A stretch of DNA of 64,000 nt from contig NZ_JASZYB010000002.1 in NCBI RefSeq assembly GCF_030317205.1, positions 796,501-860,500 on the forward strand. Direction: 5' to 3'. Under the pieces are notes generated by a model. The model did no database searches. It saw nothing but the letters and a program-made list of their open reading frames with translations, and was not told where the DNA came from. Origin of the DNA: Variovorax sp. J2L1-78 (GTDB lineage: Bacteria > Pseudomonadota > Gammaproteobacteria > Burkholderiales > Burkholderiaceae_C). Position numbers and translations under genes: made by a program. Every line of letters starts with the position of its first letter. Position 1 is the stretch's first letter. Positions 17,225-25,637 of this stretch are shown here, in pieces.

Positions 17225-18186
17225 CGGCGCGCTTCGGGGTTGACGACGTCCGTCAGCGTGCCGGCAGCAAAGGCCCGGATGTGGTCGAAGGCGATGCCGA
17301 AATAGCGCTCGTAGTTGTCCTTCTCGACGTAGCCGATGTGCGGCGTGCACAGCACGTTGGGCAGACGCAGCAGCGGATGGTCGGCACCCAGGATGGGCTC
17401 GGCCTCGTACACGTCGACCGCTGCGAAGCCCGGGCGACCATGGGCCAGCGCCTGCGCCAGCGCACCGGGCGTGATGAGCTCGGCACGGCTGGTGTTCACC
17501 AGCAGCGCCGTGGTCTTCATGCGGCCCAGGTCCTGCGCATCGACCAGGCCCAGCGTGTCGGCGTTGAGCCGCACGTGCAGGCTGATCACGTCGCTCTCTG
17601 CGAAGAACGCCTCGCGCGATGGCGCCACCTCGAAACCGTCGGCGCGGGCGGCGGCGGTCGATGCGTCGCGGCCCCACACCCAGACCTGCATGCCGAACAC
17701 GCGACCGTACGCCGCCACCTGCCGGCCGATCCGGCCATAGCTCCACACGCCCAGGCGCTGCCCGCCCAGCTGCTGCCCGAGGTGCCCTTGCCAGAGGCCC
17801 TGGCGCAGCCGCGTCGCTTCGTCGACCAGGTGGCGCCGGCTGGCCAGCGCCAGCGCCCAGGTGAGTTCGGCCGTGGCCGAGCCGGCACCGCTGCCCTCGG
17901 CGACCAGCACGCCGCGTGCCGTGCAGGCGGCCAGGTCGACATGGCCGGCCAGCTTGCCGGTCTGTGCGATGAGGCGCAGGCGCGGCAGGCGATCGAGCAG
18001 CGCGGCGTCGATGCGCGTGCGCTCGCGCGTGAGCACGATGGCCTCGGCATCCGCGAAGCGCGCAGCCAGCGTTTCGGTGTCATGGACGGTGTCGTTGAAC
18101 ACCTGCACGTCGTGGCCGGCGAGCTTCGCGAAGCAGTCGAGGCCGCGAACGCAGTCCTGGTAGTCATCGGGAATGACGATGCGCAT
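17221..18186 (-). CDS. D-2-hydroxyacid dehydrogenase family protein
   Basis: A 321-residue NAD-dependent D-isomer 2-hydroxyacid dehydrogenase. Visible features are the cofactor loop in GVWSYGRIGRQVAAYGRVFGM, the conserved NTSRAELI (catalytic arginine), a glutamate in DVYEAEPIL and the catalytic histidine in LCTPHIGYVEKDNYE. AAGGAGA precedes ATG 18186. It is the last gene of the operon running from 23152 downward. It may reduce a 2-keto acid or oxidise the hydroxy acid imported by the adjacent Bug receptors; the substrate is not known. Confidence 0.93.
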   Translation of the reverse strand: MRIVIPDDYQDCVRGLDCFAKLAGHDVQVFNDTVHDTETLAARFADAEAIVLTRERTRIDAALLDRLPRLRLIAQTGKLAGHVDLAACTARGVLVAEGSGAGSATAELTWALALASRRHLVDEATRLRQGLWQGHLGQQLGGQRLGVWSYGRIGRQVAAYGRVFGMQVWVWGRDASTAAARADGFEVAPSREAFFAESDVISLHVRLNADTLGLVDAQDLGRMKTTALLVNTSRAELITPGALAQALAHGRPGFAAVDVYEAEPILGADHPLLRLPNVLCTPHIGYVEKDNYERYFGIAFDHIRAFAAGTLTDVVNPEARR

Positions 18187-18197
18187 GGAGGTCTCCT

Positions 18198-19202
18198 TCA
18201 CTGCTGCGGAATGTGCAACTGTTCGACGGTGCGCTTCCACCACGCCAGGTCGCTCTGCACCAGCGCCGTGAACGCCGCAGGCGGCATGCCGCCCGGCTCG
18301 ATGCCCTGTGCCTCGAAGATGCGCCGCACCTCGTCCGTCGCCAGCGCGCGCTTGACCTCGGCATAGAGCGCGTTCATCACCGGCTCGGGCGTGCCGGCGC
18401 GGGCCAGCAGGCCGTACCACCCGTGGATGTCGAAGCCGGGAAAGCCCTGCTCCGCCACGGTCGGCACATCGGGCAACCCCACGAAGCGTTTGCTCGGCGC
18501 CACGGCGAGCGCGCGCAACTTGCCTGCCTTGATCTGCGAGAGCGCACTGCTCATGTCGAGAAACATGAACTGGATCTGCCCGCCGAGCAGGTCCTGCACG
18601 GCCGGCCCGGCGCCGCGATAGGGCACGTGCACCACCTGCATGCCGGCGCGCTGCGCGAACAGCGCAGCCCCGAGGTGCGCCGACGTGCCGTTGCCCGACG
18701 AGCCGTACGACAGGCTGTCGGGCTTGGCCTTGGCCAGCGCCACCAGCTCGGGCAGCGTTTTGGCCGGGAAGTCGGGCCGCACCACCACGGCGTGCGGCAC
18801 GAAGCCCACCACGGTGAGCGGCGCGAAGTCGCGCAGCGTGTCGAAGGGGTAGTCGCGCATCAGCGCAGGGTTGGTCACGGCCAGGATCGATGGAAAGACC
18901 AGGGTGTAGCCGTCGGCGGGTTGCCGCACGATCTCGCCCATGCCGATGACACCGCCGCCGCCCGGCTTGTTGTCGACGATGACCGGCTGGCCGAGCGACA
19001 CCGACATGCTCTTGCCGATCGCGCGCGCCATCAGGTCGGTGGGGCCGCCGGGGGCGAAGGGCACGACGATGCGGATCGGCTTGGACGGGAAGTCCGGCGC
19101 ACCGGCGGCCCAGGCCGGGCGCATCGGCAGTGCCGACACGGCCAGCCCGGCACCGATCGCGGCGCCGAACTGCCGGCGCGACATTGAATGAAGCGACCTC
19201 AT
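18198..19202 (-). CDS. Bug-family (TctC) tripartite tricarboxylate receptor
   Basis: A 334-residue periplasmic binding protein with a Tat-like leader (MSRRQFGAAIGAGLAVSALP). Core Bug motifs are FPSKPIRIVVPFAPGGPTD, VIVDNKPGGGGVIG and HVPYRGAGPAVQDLLGGQI. ATG 19202 overlaps the stop codon of the upstream CoA ligase (ATGA). Second Bug receptor of this operon, 11 bp before the hydroxyacid dehydrogenase. The twin-arginine leader is unusual among the Bug genes of this window, whose other members have Sec leaders. Confidence 0.95.
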   Translation of the reverse strand: MRSLHSMSRRQFGAAIGAGLAVSALPMRPAWAAGAPDFPSKPIRIVVPFAPGGPTDLMARAIGKSMSVSLGQPVIVDNKPGGGGVIGMGEIVRQPADGYTLVFPSILAVTNPALMRDYPFDTLRDFAPLTVVGFVPHAVVVRPDFPAKTLPELVALAKAKPDSLSYGSSGNGTSAHLGAALFAQRAGMQVVHVPYRGAGPAVQDLLGGQIQFMFLDMSSALSQIKAGKLRALAVAPSKRFVGLPDVPTVAEQGFPGFDIHGWYGLLARAGTPEPVMNALYAEVKRALATDEVRRIFEAQGIEPGGMPPAAFTALVQSDLAWWKRTVEQLHIPQQ

Positions 19203-21340
19203 GATTTGTCTCCTTGTGAGCCCTGGGGCTGCAGCACTGCCACACCGTCCGCTGCACGCACGCCCTGGCCTCGGGGCAACACGAACAACGGGTTGATCTC
19301 GGCTTCGAGCAGCCGGTCGCCCAGCACCGCCGCCATCTGCGAGAACGCGACGACCGCGTCGACCAGCGCATCGACATCGGCCGGCGGCCGGCCGCGGAAG
19401 CCGTCGAGCAGCGGCCAGGTCTTGAGGCCGCGTACCAGCGAGGCGGCCTCGCCGCGCGTGAGCCCGCCTGCGGGAAGCATCTGCAGGACCGTGTCCTGCA
19501 GCAGCTCGGCCGTGACGCCGCCCATGCCGAGCAGGATGGCCGCGCCCAGCGGATCGCGGTGAAAGCCGAGGATCAACTCGACGCCGCCGCTCGCGACCAT
19601 CTCCTGCACCAGGAAACGCGAAGGCCGCACGCCGGCGAGCGCTTCGACATCGCTGGCCATGCGCGCCAGGCGCTCGCCGACCTGCGCCGGTGCCACGTTG
19701 ACGGCCACCCCACCGACGTCGCTCTTGTGCGTGATCGTCGACGACAGGATCTTGAGTGCGACCGGCCCTTCGAAAGCCCGCGCTGCCTGCATCGCTTCGG
19801 CAGCGTCGGACACGATGCGCTCGCGCACGCAGGGCACGCCGAAGCGCGCGAAGAGCTGCTTGGCCTCGGCCTCGTCAAGCGCACCGACGGGCCACTCGGC
19901 ATCCATGGCCATCGGCGGCAACGCCGGGCGCGCGGCCGGCGCGCGCCACGACGTGGTCTGCCGCATCGCGGCGAGCGCGCTGCTGCAGCTCTCGGGGGCC
20001 ATGAAGGCCGGCACGCCGCGCTGGTTGAGCAGGCTCGCGATGCCGGGCGCATGCGGACTCACGTAGACCAGCAGCGGCTTGTCGCTGGCCGGCAGGCAGT
20101 CGTGGATGGCGTCGGCCATCAGGTCCGGCATGGCGAGCCCCGACGAGCCGACGATGACGACCACGGCGTCGTAGGTCGGGCTGGCGAGCAGCGCGCGAAT
20201 GGCGCCGCGCAGCAACGTCGGCTGCAGGCCGGCCAGCGTGACGTCGATCGGGTTGCGGTCGAGCACGGCATGGTCGCCGGACTGCAGCGCGCGCAGTGCG
20301 GCGGCGGTGACCTCGTCGGGCGGTGGCGTCTCGAAGCCGCTGGTGCCGAGGCTGTCGGCCACCAGCGTGCCGGCACCGCCGGTCGATGTGAGCACGGCCA
20401 CGCGCCGGCCCTGCAGGCGGCGGCTGCTCGCGAGCGCGGCCGGCAGGTCGAGCAGGTCGGCGAAGCTCTGCGCGCGGATCACGCCGACCTCGCGGAACAG
20501 CGCGTCGTACATGCGGTCCGCACCGGCCAGCGCCCCGGTGTGCGACACCGCAGCCGCGGCGCCCGATTCGGAGCGGCCGATCTTGAACACCACCACGGGC
20601 TTGCCCTGGCGCGCCGCCTTCAGCGCGGCGGCGCGGAACTTGTCGGGGTGCCGCAGGCCTTCCATGTAGAGCGCGATGACCGAGGTGGCCTCGTCGTCCG
20701 CCAGATGGTCGACGAAATCGGCCATGTCGAGGTCGGCCTCGTTGCTGGTCGAGACCAGCTTCGACAGCCCGATGCCGCGTGCCGCGGCGCGTGACAGCAG
20801 CGCCCCGAGGATGCCGCCGCTTTGCGAGACCACGCCGATGTGCCCGGCCTCGAAGCCGGCCATCTCGAGCGCACCGGTGGCCGACAGCGTGATGTTGTCG
20901 GTCAGGTTGACCAGCCCGATGGTGTTGGGGCCGAGCAGCCGCATGGGGCCGGCCGCCTCCAGCAACTGCTGCTGCCGCCGGGCGCCTTCCTCGCCGACTT
21001 CGGTGTAGCCGCTGGCCAGCACGATCGCTGCCGAGGTGCCGAGCGCCGCAAGTTCGCGCACCGCCTCGTGGGCGCGTTCGGCACCGAGCAGCACGATGCC
21101 CACGTCGGGTGCCTCGGGCAGCGAGCGGACGTCGGGGTAGCTCTTGAGGCCGCCGATCAGCTCGGCGCGTGGGTTCACCGGGTAGATGGCGCCACCGAAG
21201 CCGTGCTTGGTCAGGTAGGCGACCGGCCGGCCCGCGGTCTTGGTCGGGTCGGCAGACGCGCCGATCACCGCCACGCTGCGTGGCTTCATCAGGCGCGAGA
21301 TCGCGTCGGTGCGCTCGCCAGGTCCGGTCGTGCCGCTCAT
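19199..21340 (-). CDS. Acetate--CoA ligase (ADP-forming) family protein, fused alpha-beta type
   Basis: A 713-residue acyl-CoA synthetase of the NDP-forming superfamily. The domains in order are a CoA-binding Rossmann domain (about 14-110, PRSVAVIGASADP), a succinyl-CoA-ligase-like part with the phospho-histidine H267 in VSHTGALAG, and a C-terminal ATP-grasp domain (about 490-700, PVALKILSSTITHKSDVGG, then EINPLFVLPRG). It activates a carboxylic acid to its CoA thioester, or runs in reverse. It is coupled by ATGA overlaps to the isomerase before it and the Bug gene after it. The acid is probably the one bound by the Bug receptors. Confidence 0.93.
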   Translation of the reverse strand: MSGTTGPGERTDAISRLMKPRSVAVIGASADPTKTAGRPVAYLTKHGFGGAIYPVNPRAELIGGLKSYPDVRSLPEAPDVGIVLLGAERAHEAVRELAALGTSAAIVLASGYTEVGEEGARRQQQLLEAAGPMRLLGPNTIGLVNLTDNITLSATGALEMAGFEAGHIGVVSQSGGILGALLSRAAARGIGLSKLVSTSNEADLDMADFVDHLADDEATSVIALYMEGLRHPDKFRAAALKAARQGKPVVVFKIGRSESGAAAAVSHTGALAGADRMYDALFREVGVIRAQSFADLLDLPAALASSRRLQGRRVAVLTSTGGAGTLVADSLGTSGFETPPPDEVTAAALRALQSGDHAVLDRNPIDVTLAGLQPTLLRGAIRALLASPTYDAVVVIVGSSGLAMPDLMADAIHDCLPASDKPLLVYVSPHAPGIASLLNQRGVPAFMAPESCSSALAAMRQTTSWRAPAARPALPPMAMDAEWPVGALDEAEAKQLFARFGVPCVRERIVSDAAEAMQAARAFEGPVALKILSSTITHKSDVGGVAVNVAPAQVGERLARMASDVEALAGVRPSRFLVQEMVASGGVELILGFHRDPLGAAILLGMGGVTAELLQDTVLQMLPAGGLTRGEAASLVRGLKTWPLLDGFRGRPPADVDALVDAVVAFSQMAAVLGDRLLEAEINPLFVLPRGQGVRAADGVAVLQPQGSQGDKS

Positions 21341-22143
21341 GCCGCCTTCTCCCGCGTCGGGTTCAGGAAGGCCATCACCGCGTCCCGGTGCTGCTGCGTC
21401 GTGTAGCAGATGCCCTGGGCTTGGCTGCCCTGCGCGAACACCTGCTCGGCCGACAGCTCGAAGCTCTGGTTGAGGATCGACTTGCCCAGCGCCAGCGCCG
21501 GGGCGGAGCCCTGCGACAGTTCGCGTGCCCAGGCCTGCGCCTCGGCCAGCAGCGCATCGGCGCGACTGATGCGGTCGGCAATGCCGAGCGTCAAGGCTTC
21601 GGCCGCCTCGACCTTGCGGCCGGTGAAGATCAGTTCCTTGGCGCGCGCCAGGCCGACGCGCCGCGGCAGGAAGTACATGCCGCCGCCATCGGGAATCAGC
21701 CCGCGCTTGATGTAGCTCCAGGCGAAGCTGGCCTCGTCCGATGCCACCACGAAATCGCAGGCCAGTGCCATGTCGGCACCCAGCCCGTTCGCACCGCCGT
21801 TGACGGCCGCGATGACCGGCTTGGGCATCGTGTGCAGCAGGGCGACCGAGTGGTGCACGCGCTGCTGGCGCGTCCAGCCGTTGAAGCCGACCTCGCCGGC
21901 CCGCGCATCCATGCGGCGCTGCATGCCGGCGACGTCGCCACCGGCGCAGAAGCCCTTGCCGGCACCGGTCAGCACCAGCGCGCGGATGGCGCCGTCGGCC
22001 GTGACCTGTTCGAGCGCGTCGATGAGTTCGGTGCGCATCGCATCGGTGATGGCGTTGCGCTTGTCCGGGCGGTTCAGCGTGAGGGTGGCGATGCCGGCAT
22101 CGACCTTCAGGTCGATCAGCGAAGGTGTGGGGGTGTGGCTCAT
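21337..22143 (-). CDS. Enoyl-CoA hydratase/isomerase family protein (PaaG-like)
   Basis: A 268-residue crotonase-fold protein. The oxyanion-hole segments are GKGFCAGGD and NGGANGLGADMALACD. The two glutamates of classical enoyl-CoA hydratase are absent (SY in place of PE in FAWSYIKRGLIPDGGG). An aspartate occurs in IPDGGGMYFLPR, the arrangement seen in isomerases such as PaaG, so isomerase chemistry is more likely than hydration. ATG 22143 is 10 bp after the upstream Bug gene, and its stop overlaps the CoA ligase start. It acts on the CoA ester made by the adjacent ligase. Confidence 0.92.
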   Translation of the reverse strand: MSHTPTPSLIDLKVDAGIATLTLNRPDKRNAITDAMRTELIDALEQVTADGAIRALVLTGAGKGFCAGGDVAGMQRRMDARAGEVGFNGWTRQQRVHHSVALLHTMPKPVIAAVNGGANGLGADMALACDFVVASDEASFAWSYIKRGLIPDGGGMYFLPRRVGLARAKELIFTGRKVEAAEALTLGIADRISRADALLAEAQAWARELSQGSAPALALGKSILNQSFELSAEQVFAQGSQAQGICYTTQQHRDAVMAFLNPTREKAA

Positions 22144-22153
22144 GGCGTGGACC

Positions 22154-23152
22154 TCAGTCGATGGTGATGTGGTTGTCCTGGACGACCTTGCGCCAGCGCA
22201 CTTCTTCGGCGCGCACGTAGCGGTCCAGTTCGTCGGGCGAGCCGACGTTGACGTCGAGCCCTTCGGTCTGCGTCTGCTGGACGAAGGGCGCTTCCTTGAC
22301 GGCACGCCGCACGGCGGCGTTGAGGCGATCGATCACGTCCTTGGGCGTGTTCGCGGCGGCATACAGCCCGTACCAGCTCTCCGCGGCATAGCCGGGCACG
22401 CCGGCCTCGGCCATGGTCGGTACGTCGGCGTAGGCGGGCGAACGGTGCGCCGTGGTCACGGCCAGTGCGCGCATCTTTCCCGCGGCCACGAAGGACTTCG
22501 CTGCGGCCGCGGTGGCGAACATCATGTCCACCTGGCCACCCAGCAGGTCGGTCATGGCCGGGCCGGCACCGCGGTACGGCACGTGCACGAGGTCGATCCT
22601 GGCGAGGTTCTTGAACAGTTCGCCCGCCAGATGCGCGGAGGTGCCATTGCCCTGCGAGGCGAAGCTCAGCTTGCCCGGCCTGGCCTTCGCGCCGGCCACG
22701 AGGTCGGCCAGCGTCTTGTACGGCGAGTCCGCACGCACCACCAGCACGTTGGGCGACGCGCCGATCAACGCGACCGGGGCGAAGGCCTTGCGGGTGTCGT
22801 AGGGCAGCTTGGGCTGCAGGGCCGGGTTGACCGCATGCGCGAAGGTGGCCATGACCAGCGTGTAGCCATCGGGCGCGCTCTTGGCCACGAAGTCGGTGCC
22901 GATGATGGTGCCGGCGCCGGGCTTGTTGTCGACGATGACGGGCTGGCCGAGCGTATTCGCCATGCCCACGCCGAGCGTGCGCGTGATGGCGTCGGTCCCG
23001 CCGCCCGGGGCGAAGGGCACGACGATCCGGATCGGCTTGTCGGGGAACGCCGCCATGGCGGGCAGCGCGCCGAAGACCGCGAACGCCAGGAGCGCGATCG
23101 AGCGAAGGAACGGCAGGCGACGCAGCGCCCGCGGGTGCATGAATGCAAGCAT
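22154..23152 (-). CDS. Bug-family (TctC) tripartite tricarboxylate receptor
   Basis: A 332-residue periplasmic receptor and first gene of a five-gene operon (Bug, isomerase, CoA ligase, Bug, hydroxyacid dehydrogenase). The Sec signal peptide covers residues 1-35 (LRSIALLAFAVFGALPAMAA). Bug motifs are FPDKPIRIVVPFAPGGGTD, VDNKPGAGTIIG and HVPYRGAGPAMTDLLGGQV. ATG 23152 follows AAGAGAC; earlier in-frame starts would hide the signal peptide. The IclR-type operator at 23222-23242 is 70 bp upstream. Confidence 0.95.
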   Translation of the reverse strand: MLAFMHPRALRRLPFLRSIALLAFAVFGALPAMAAFPDKPIRIVVPFAPGGGTDAITRTLGVGMANTLGQPVIVDNKPGAGTIIGTDFVAKSAPDGYTLVMATFAHAVNPALQPKLPYDTRKAFAPVALIGASPNVLVVRADSPYKTLADLVAGAKARPGKLSFASQGNGTSAHLAGELFKNLARIDLVHVPYRGAGPAMTDLLGGQVDMMFATAAAAKSFVAAGKMRALAVTTAHRSPAYADVPTMAEAGVPGYAAESWYGLYAAANTPKDVIDRLNAAVRRAVKEAPFVQQTQTEGLDVNVGSPDELDRYVRAEEVRWRKVVQDNHITID

Positions 23153-23221
23153 GGTTTGTCTCTTTTCTTGTATGACTACGCGCTTGCAGCTTAGGTCGCA
23201 TACTCCCGCGATGCACCCTGC

Positions 23222-23242
23222 CAATTCCACTGAGTGGAATTG
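23222..23242. promoter_or_regulatory. 21-bp perfect inverted repeat, probable IclR operator
   Basis: Ten-base arms CAATTCCACT and AGTGGAATTG centred on G23232, between the divergent Bug operon (start 23152) and the iclR gene (start 23267). Size, symmetry and position fit an autoregulatory IclR-family operator. Confidence 0.75.
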
Positions 23243-23266
23243 CATTGACCGCTCGAAAGGATAGCC

Positions 23267-24040
23267 ATGGCCACGACGAACCGTTCCCTCGAACGCGGGG
23301 TGGAGATCATGCGGGCCTTCCGGCCGGGCTCCGCCTTGCTCGGCAACGGCGAACTGGCCGAGCGCACGCAGCTGTCACCGGCCACCGTGAGCCGCCTGAC
23401 GCAGACCCTGGTCGGTGCGGGCCTGCTCGAACATGACCGCCCGGCGCGCGCCTATCGCCTGGCCGCACCCGTGCTGAGCCTGGCGCATGCGATGCGCACC
23501 GGCTCGACGGTGCTGCAGGTGGCGGCGCCGCTGATGCGCGCCCTGGCCGAGAAGCTGCGCATCAACGTCGGGCTCGCCGTGGCCGACCGGTCGGAGATGG
23601 TCTACATCGAGTCGATCCGCTACAACCGTCGCCCGTCCCTGCGCAACGTGGTCAGCGGCCAGCGGGTGCCCATCGAACTGACCTCGCTCGGTCGCGCCTG
23701 GCTGGCGGTCGCCCCCGAAGCGCAGCGCAAGGCGCTGTTCAAGACGCTGAAGGCGCGCCGTGCCGACTGGCCGGCGTTGCGCCGGGAGATCGACGCGGCC
23801 ATGGACAGCGTGCACACGCACGGGTGGTGCGTCGCGTCATGGCAGCCCGAGATCGTTGCATTGGCCGTGCCGCTTCGTGTGCACGGCGCATGGGGCCATG
23901 TGCTGAACGTCAGCGTGTCCACGACCGAACCGGTGGCCGACGTGGCGGCGCATCTCAGCGCGCCGCTGGTGGCGCTGAGCCGGCAGATCGTCCACGGCCT
24001 CGAGGGCCTGGAACCTGCCACCGGGCGGCCCTTGCGCTGA
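23267..24040 (+). CDS. IclR-family transcriptional regulator
   Basis: A 257-residue IclR regulator. The winged HTH is at about 5-65 (SLERGVEIMRAFRPGS, then LAERTQLSPATVSRLTQTLV), followed by the GAF-like effector domain (LRINVGLAVADRSEMVYIES onward). GAAAGG precedes ATG 23267. It is divergent from the five-gene CoA-ligase operon, with a 21-bp palindrome just upstream of its own start, so it probably represses or activates that operon and itself. The effector is presumably a carboxylic acid imported by the operon's receptors. Confidence 0.94.
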   Translation: MATTNRSLERGVEIMRAFRPGSALLGNGELAERTQLSPATVSRLTQTLVGAGLLEHDRPARAYRLAAPVLSLAHAMRTGSTVLQVAAPLMRALAEKLRINVGLAVADRSEMVYIESIRYNRRPSLRNVVSGQRVPIELTSLGRAWLAVAPEAQRKALFKTLKARRADWPALRREIDAAMDSVHTHGWCVASWQPEIVALAVPLRVHGAWGHVLNVSVSTTEPVADVAAHLSAPLVALSRQIVHGLEGLEPATGRPLR

Positions 24041-24066
24041 CCGACCGGCTGGCAGGCTTCAGCCCG

Positions 24067-25305
24067 TCACGTGCCCTCGCTGGTCTTCCAGCGCGCCATC
24101 AACGTGTTCGACGGCAGCGTCTCGTCGATCAGCTTGTGCGCCGTCTCCGCACCCGCCACGGGCAGGCCGGCCGGGTCGAGCACGCCGATCTGCACCAGCG
24201 CGCTGGCCTGGTCCCAGTAGATGTGCTCGTGGCACAGCTTGTCGCCGCGAAAGCGCACCACGCCGAGCATCGGGAGCTCGACCTTGCGGCCGGTCGGCGC
24301 GATGCCGGGCAGCATCCAGTCGACCTCGGTCGTGTGGGTGAAGCTCATGATGAACTCGTCGACGAGCTGGTTGGAGCCGACGGTGCGCGACAGCGGCCGC
24401 AGCGCCATGTCCGGCGGGTTGCCGTGCACGAAGTGGTTCTTGTAGAAGCGGTAGAGCTGCTTGTAGCCGACGCCACCGGTCATGGTGGGGATGTGGTTGA
24501 CGTAGGGCTCGGCCACCATTGTCGCCATCGTGTCCTCGACGTTGCGCGTGCCGAACTCGTATTCGCAGTGCTTGTCCCACAGCGCCGACAGGTCGTAGTC
24601 GGGGCCGAGTTCGCGCTTGAGCGTGGCGATGGTCCGCTGCTGCGCCATCATCGACGCGAGCTTGTCGAAGTGCATGCCGCCGAGGCGCGCGAAGGCGTGC
24701 TCGACGCCCGGGTAGGTGTAGATCTCGATGCGCTTGTTGGGCGCCAGCGCCTCGGTGATCGTGGCGCGCGCGGCGGCGTCGCAGTAGCCGTCGAGCTCGG
24801 CGAAGTGCAGCACCAGCCGGCCCTTGATCTTCGGTGCCTCGTCCAGCGCATGCTCGATGCCCATGCCGTAGTAGCCCACGGCCACCGACACGTCGGTGCG
24901 GCAGGCCGCGAAGTAGGCGAGCCGCCCGCCCAGGCAGAAGCCGACGAGCCCCTGGCCAACCGAGGTCTCGACTTCGGGCAGCGTGCGCAGGAGGTTGAGC
25001 GTGGCCTGGATGTCCTCGATGCCCTTGTCCAGGTCGAAGCCCTGGAAGTAGCCGATGGCCTGCTCGAAGTCGGCCGGGGTGTAGCCCAGCTCGATGCCCG
25101 GCTTCTGGCGCCAGAACAGGTCGGGCACGATGGCCACGTAGCCTTCCTCGGCGTAGAGGTCGGCGGTGGCGCGCATGTTGGCGTTCACGCCGAAGATCTC
25201 CTGCGCGATGACGATGCCGGGGCCATGGCCGCTGGCGGGCACGGCCACGTAGGCGGAGAAGCTGCCGCTGCCGTCCAGCGCCGGGATGGTGAGGGTTCTG
25301 CTCAT
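24067..25305 (-). CDS. Dienelactone hydrolase fused to a SnoaL-like domain
   Basis: A 412-residue fusion. Residues 1-235 are a dienelactone hydrolase (carboxymethylenebutenolidase) with E36, the nucleophile C124 (GFCLGG), D172 and H203 (PGVEHAFA), each one residue along from the classical triad numbering as I recall it. Residues about 240-412 form a SnoaL/NTF2-like domain (SALWDKHCEYEFGTRNVEDT, then GNPPDMALRPLSRT and DEFIMSFTHTTEVDWMLPG). Dienelactone hydrolase opens lactones in catechol ortho-cleavage routes; the SnoaL part may bind a cyclic substrate. It is divergent from the AraC/XylS gene, with XylS-like half-sites between them. Confidence 0.9.
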   Translation of the reverse strand: MSRTLTIPALDGSGSFSAYVAVPASGHGPGIVIAQEIFGVNANMRATADLYAEEGYVAIVPDLFWRQKPGIELGYTPADFEQAIGYFQGFDLDKGIEDIQATLNLLRTLPEVETSVGQGLVGFCLGGRLAYFAACRTDVSVAVGYYGMGIEHALDEAPKIKGRLVLHFAELDGYCDAAARATITEALAPNKRIEIYTYPGVEHAFARLGGMHFDKLASMMAQQRTIATLKRELGPDYDLSALWDKHCEYEFGTRNVEDTMATMVAEPYVNHIPTMTGGVGYKQLYRFYKNHFVHGNPPDMALRPLSRTVGSNQLVDEFIMSFTHTTEVDWMLPGIAPTGRKVELPMLGVVRFRGDKLCHEHIYWDQASALVQIGVLDPAGLPVAGAETAHKLIDETLPSNTLMARWKTSEGT

Positions 25306-25377
25306 GGGTGCGGCCTGCGTGGGGCAGGCGGAGTGAGTTGGCGACCGCCCGATCTCACCGCAAAACCGCTCGCGTGG

Positions 25378-25394
25378 CTATCCGGAATCCGCAA
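25378..25394 (-). promoter_or_regulatory. XylS-type half-site A, upstream of the dienelactone hydrolase
   Basis: Reads TTGCGGATTCCGGATAG on the reverse strand, matching TGC-N7-GGATA against the known XylS-type pattern TGCA-N6-GGNTA. It lies 73 bp upstream of the hydrolase start codon and closely resembles the site at 34478-34496. Confidence 0.6.
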
Positions 25395-25420
25395 GCCCGT
25401 GCCGGCCGCGCGGCGGCGCA

Positions 25421-25436
25421 TCGCCGATAGCGGACA
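25421..25436 (+). promoter_or_regulatory. XylS-type half-site B, facing the AraC gene
   Basis: CGCCGATAGCGGACA (25422-25436) on the forward strand is the same motif in inverted orientation relative to site A. A weaker second copy (CGCC-N6-GGATG) begins at 25441. The remaining bases of the 25306-25568 interval hold nothing else recognised. Confidence 0.5.
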
Positions 25437-25568
25437 AAGGCGCCCACGCGGGATGGGCATCGGCATGGCTCTTGCTCGCCGACGGGTGTGGATGCAGACT
25501 GCGATGCCGCACGCACGGCATCCGCCCCATCCCGCGCACCCCACGGCGCCCCAAGGAGCTTGACGCAC

Positions 25569-25637
25569 ATGACCCGGACCGACCCGTCCCTTCCGTTCGG
25601 CTTCGACCGTGCCGCCTTCGCGGCGTGCCGTCCATGA
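25569..25637 (+). CDS. Short upstream ORF coupled to the AraC start
   Basis: A 22-codon frame (MTRTDPSLPFGFDRAAFAAC, then RP) starts at ATG 25569 behind a strong AAGGAG (25553-25558). Its stop codon overlaps the AraC ATG (ATGA at 25634-25637). The regulator itself has no good ribosome site, so reinitiation from this leader is plausible. Alternatively it is the frame-shifted remnant of a longer AraC N-terminus. Confidence 0.45.
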   Translation: MTRTDPSLPFGFDRAAFAACRP

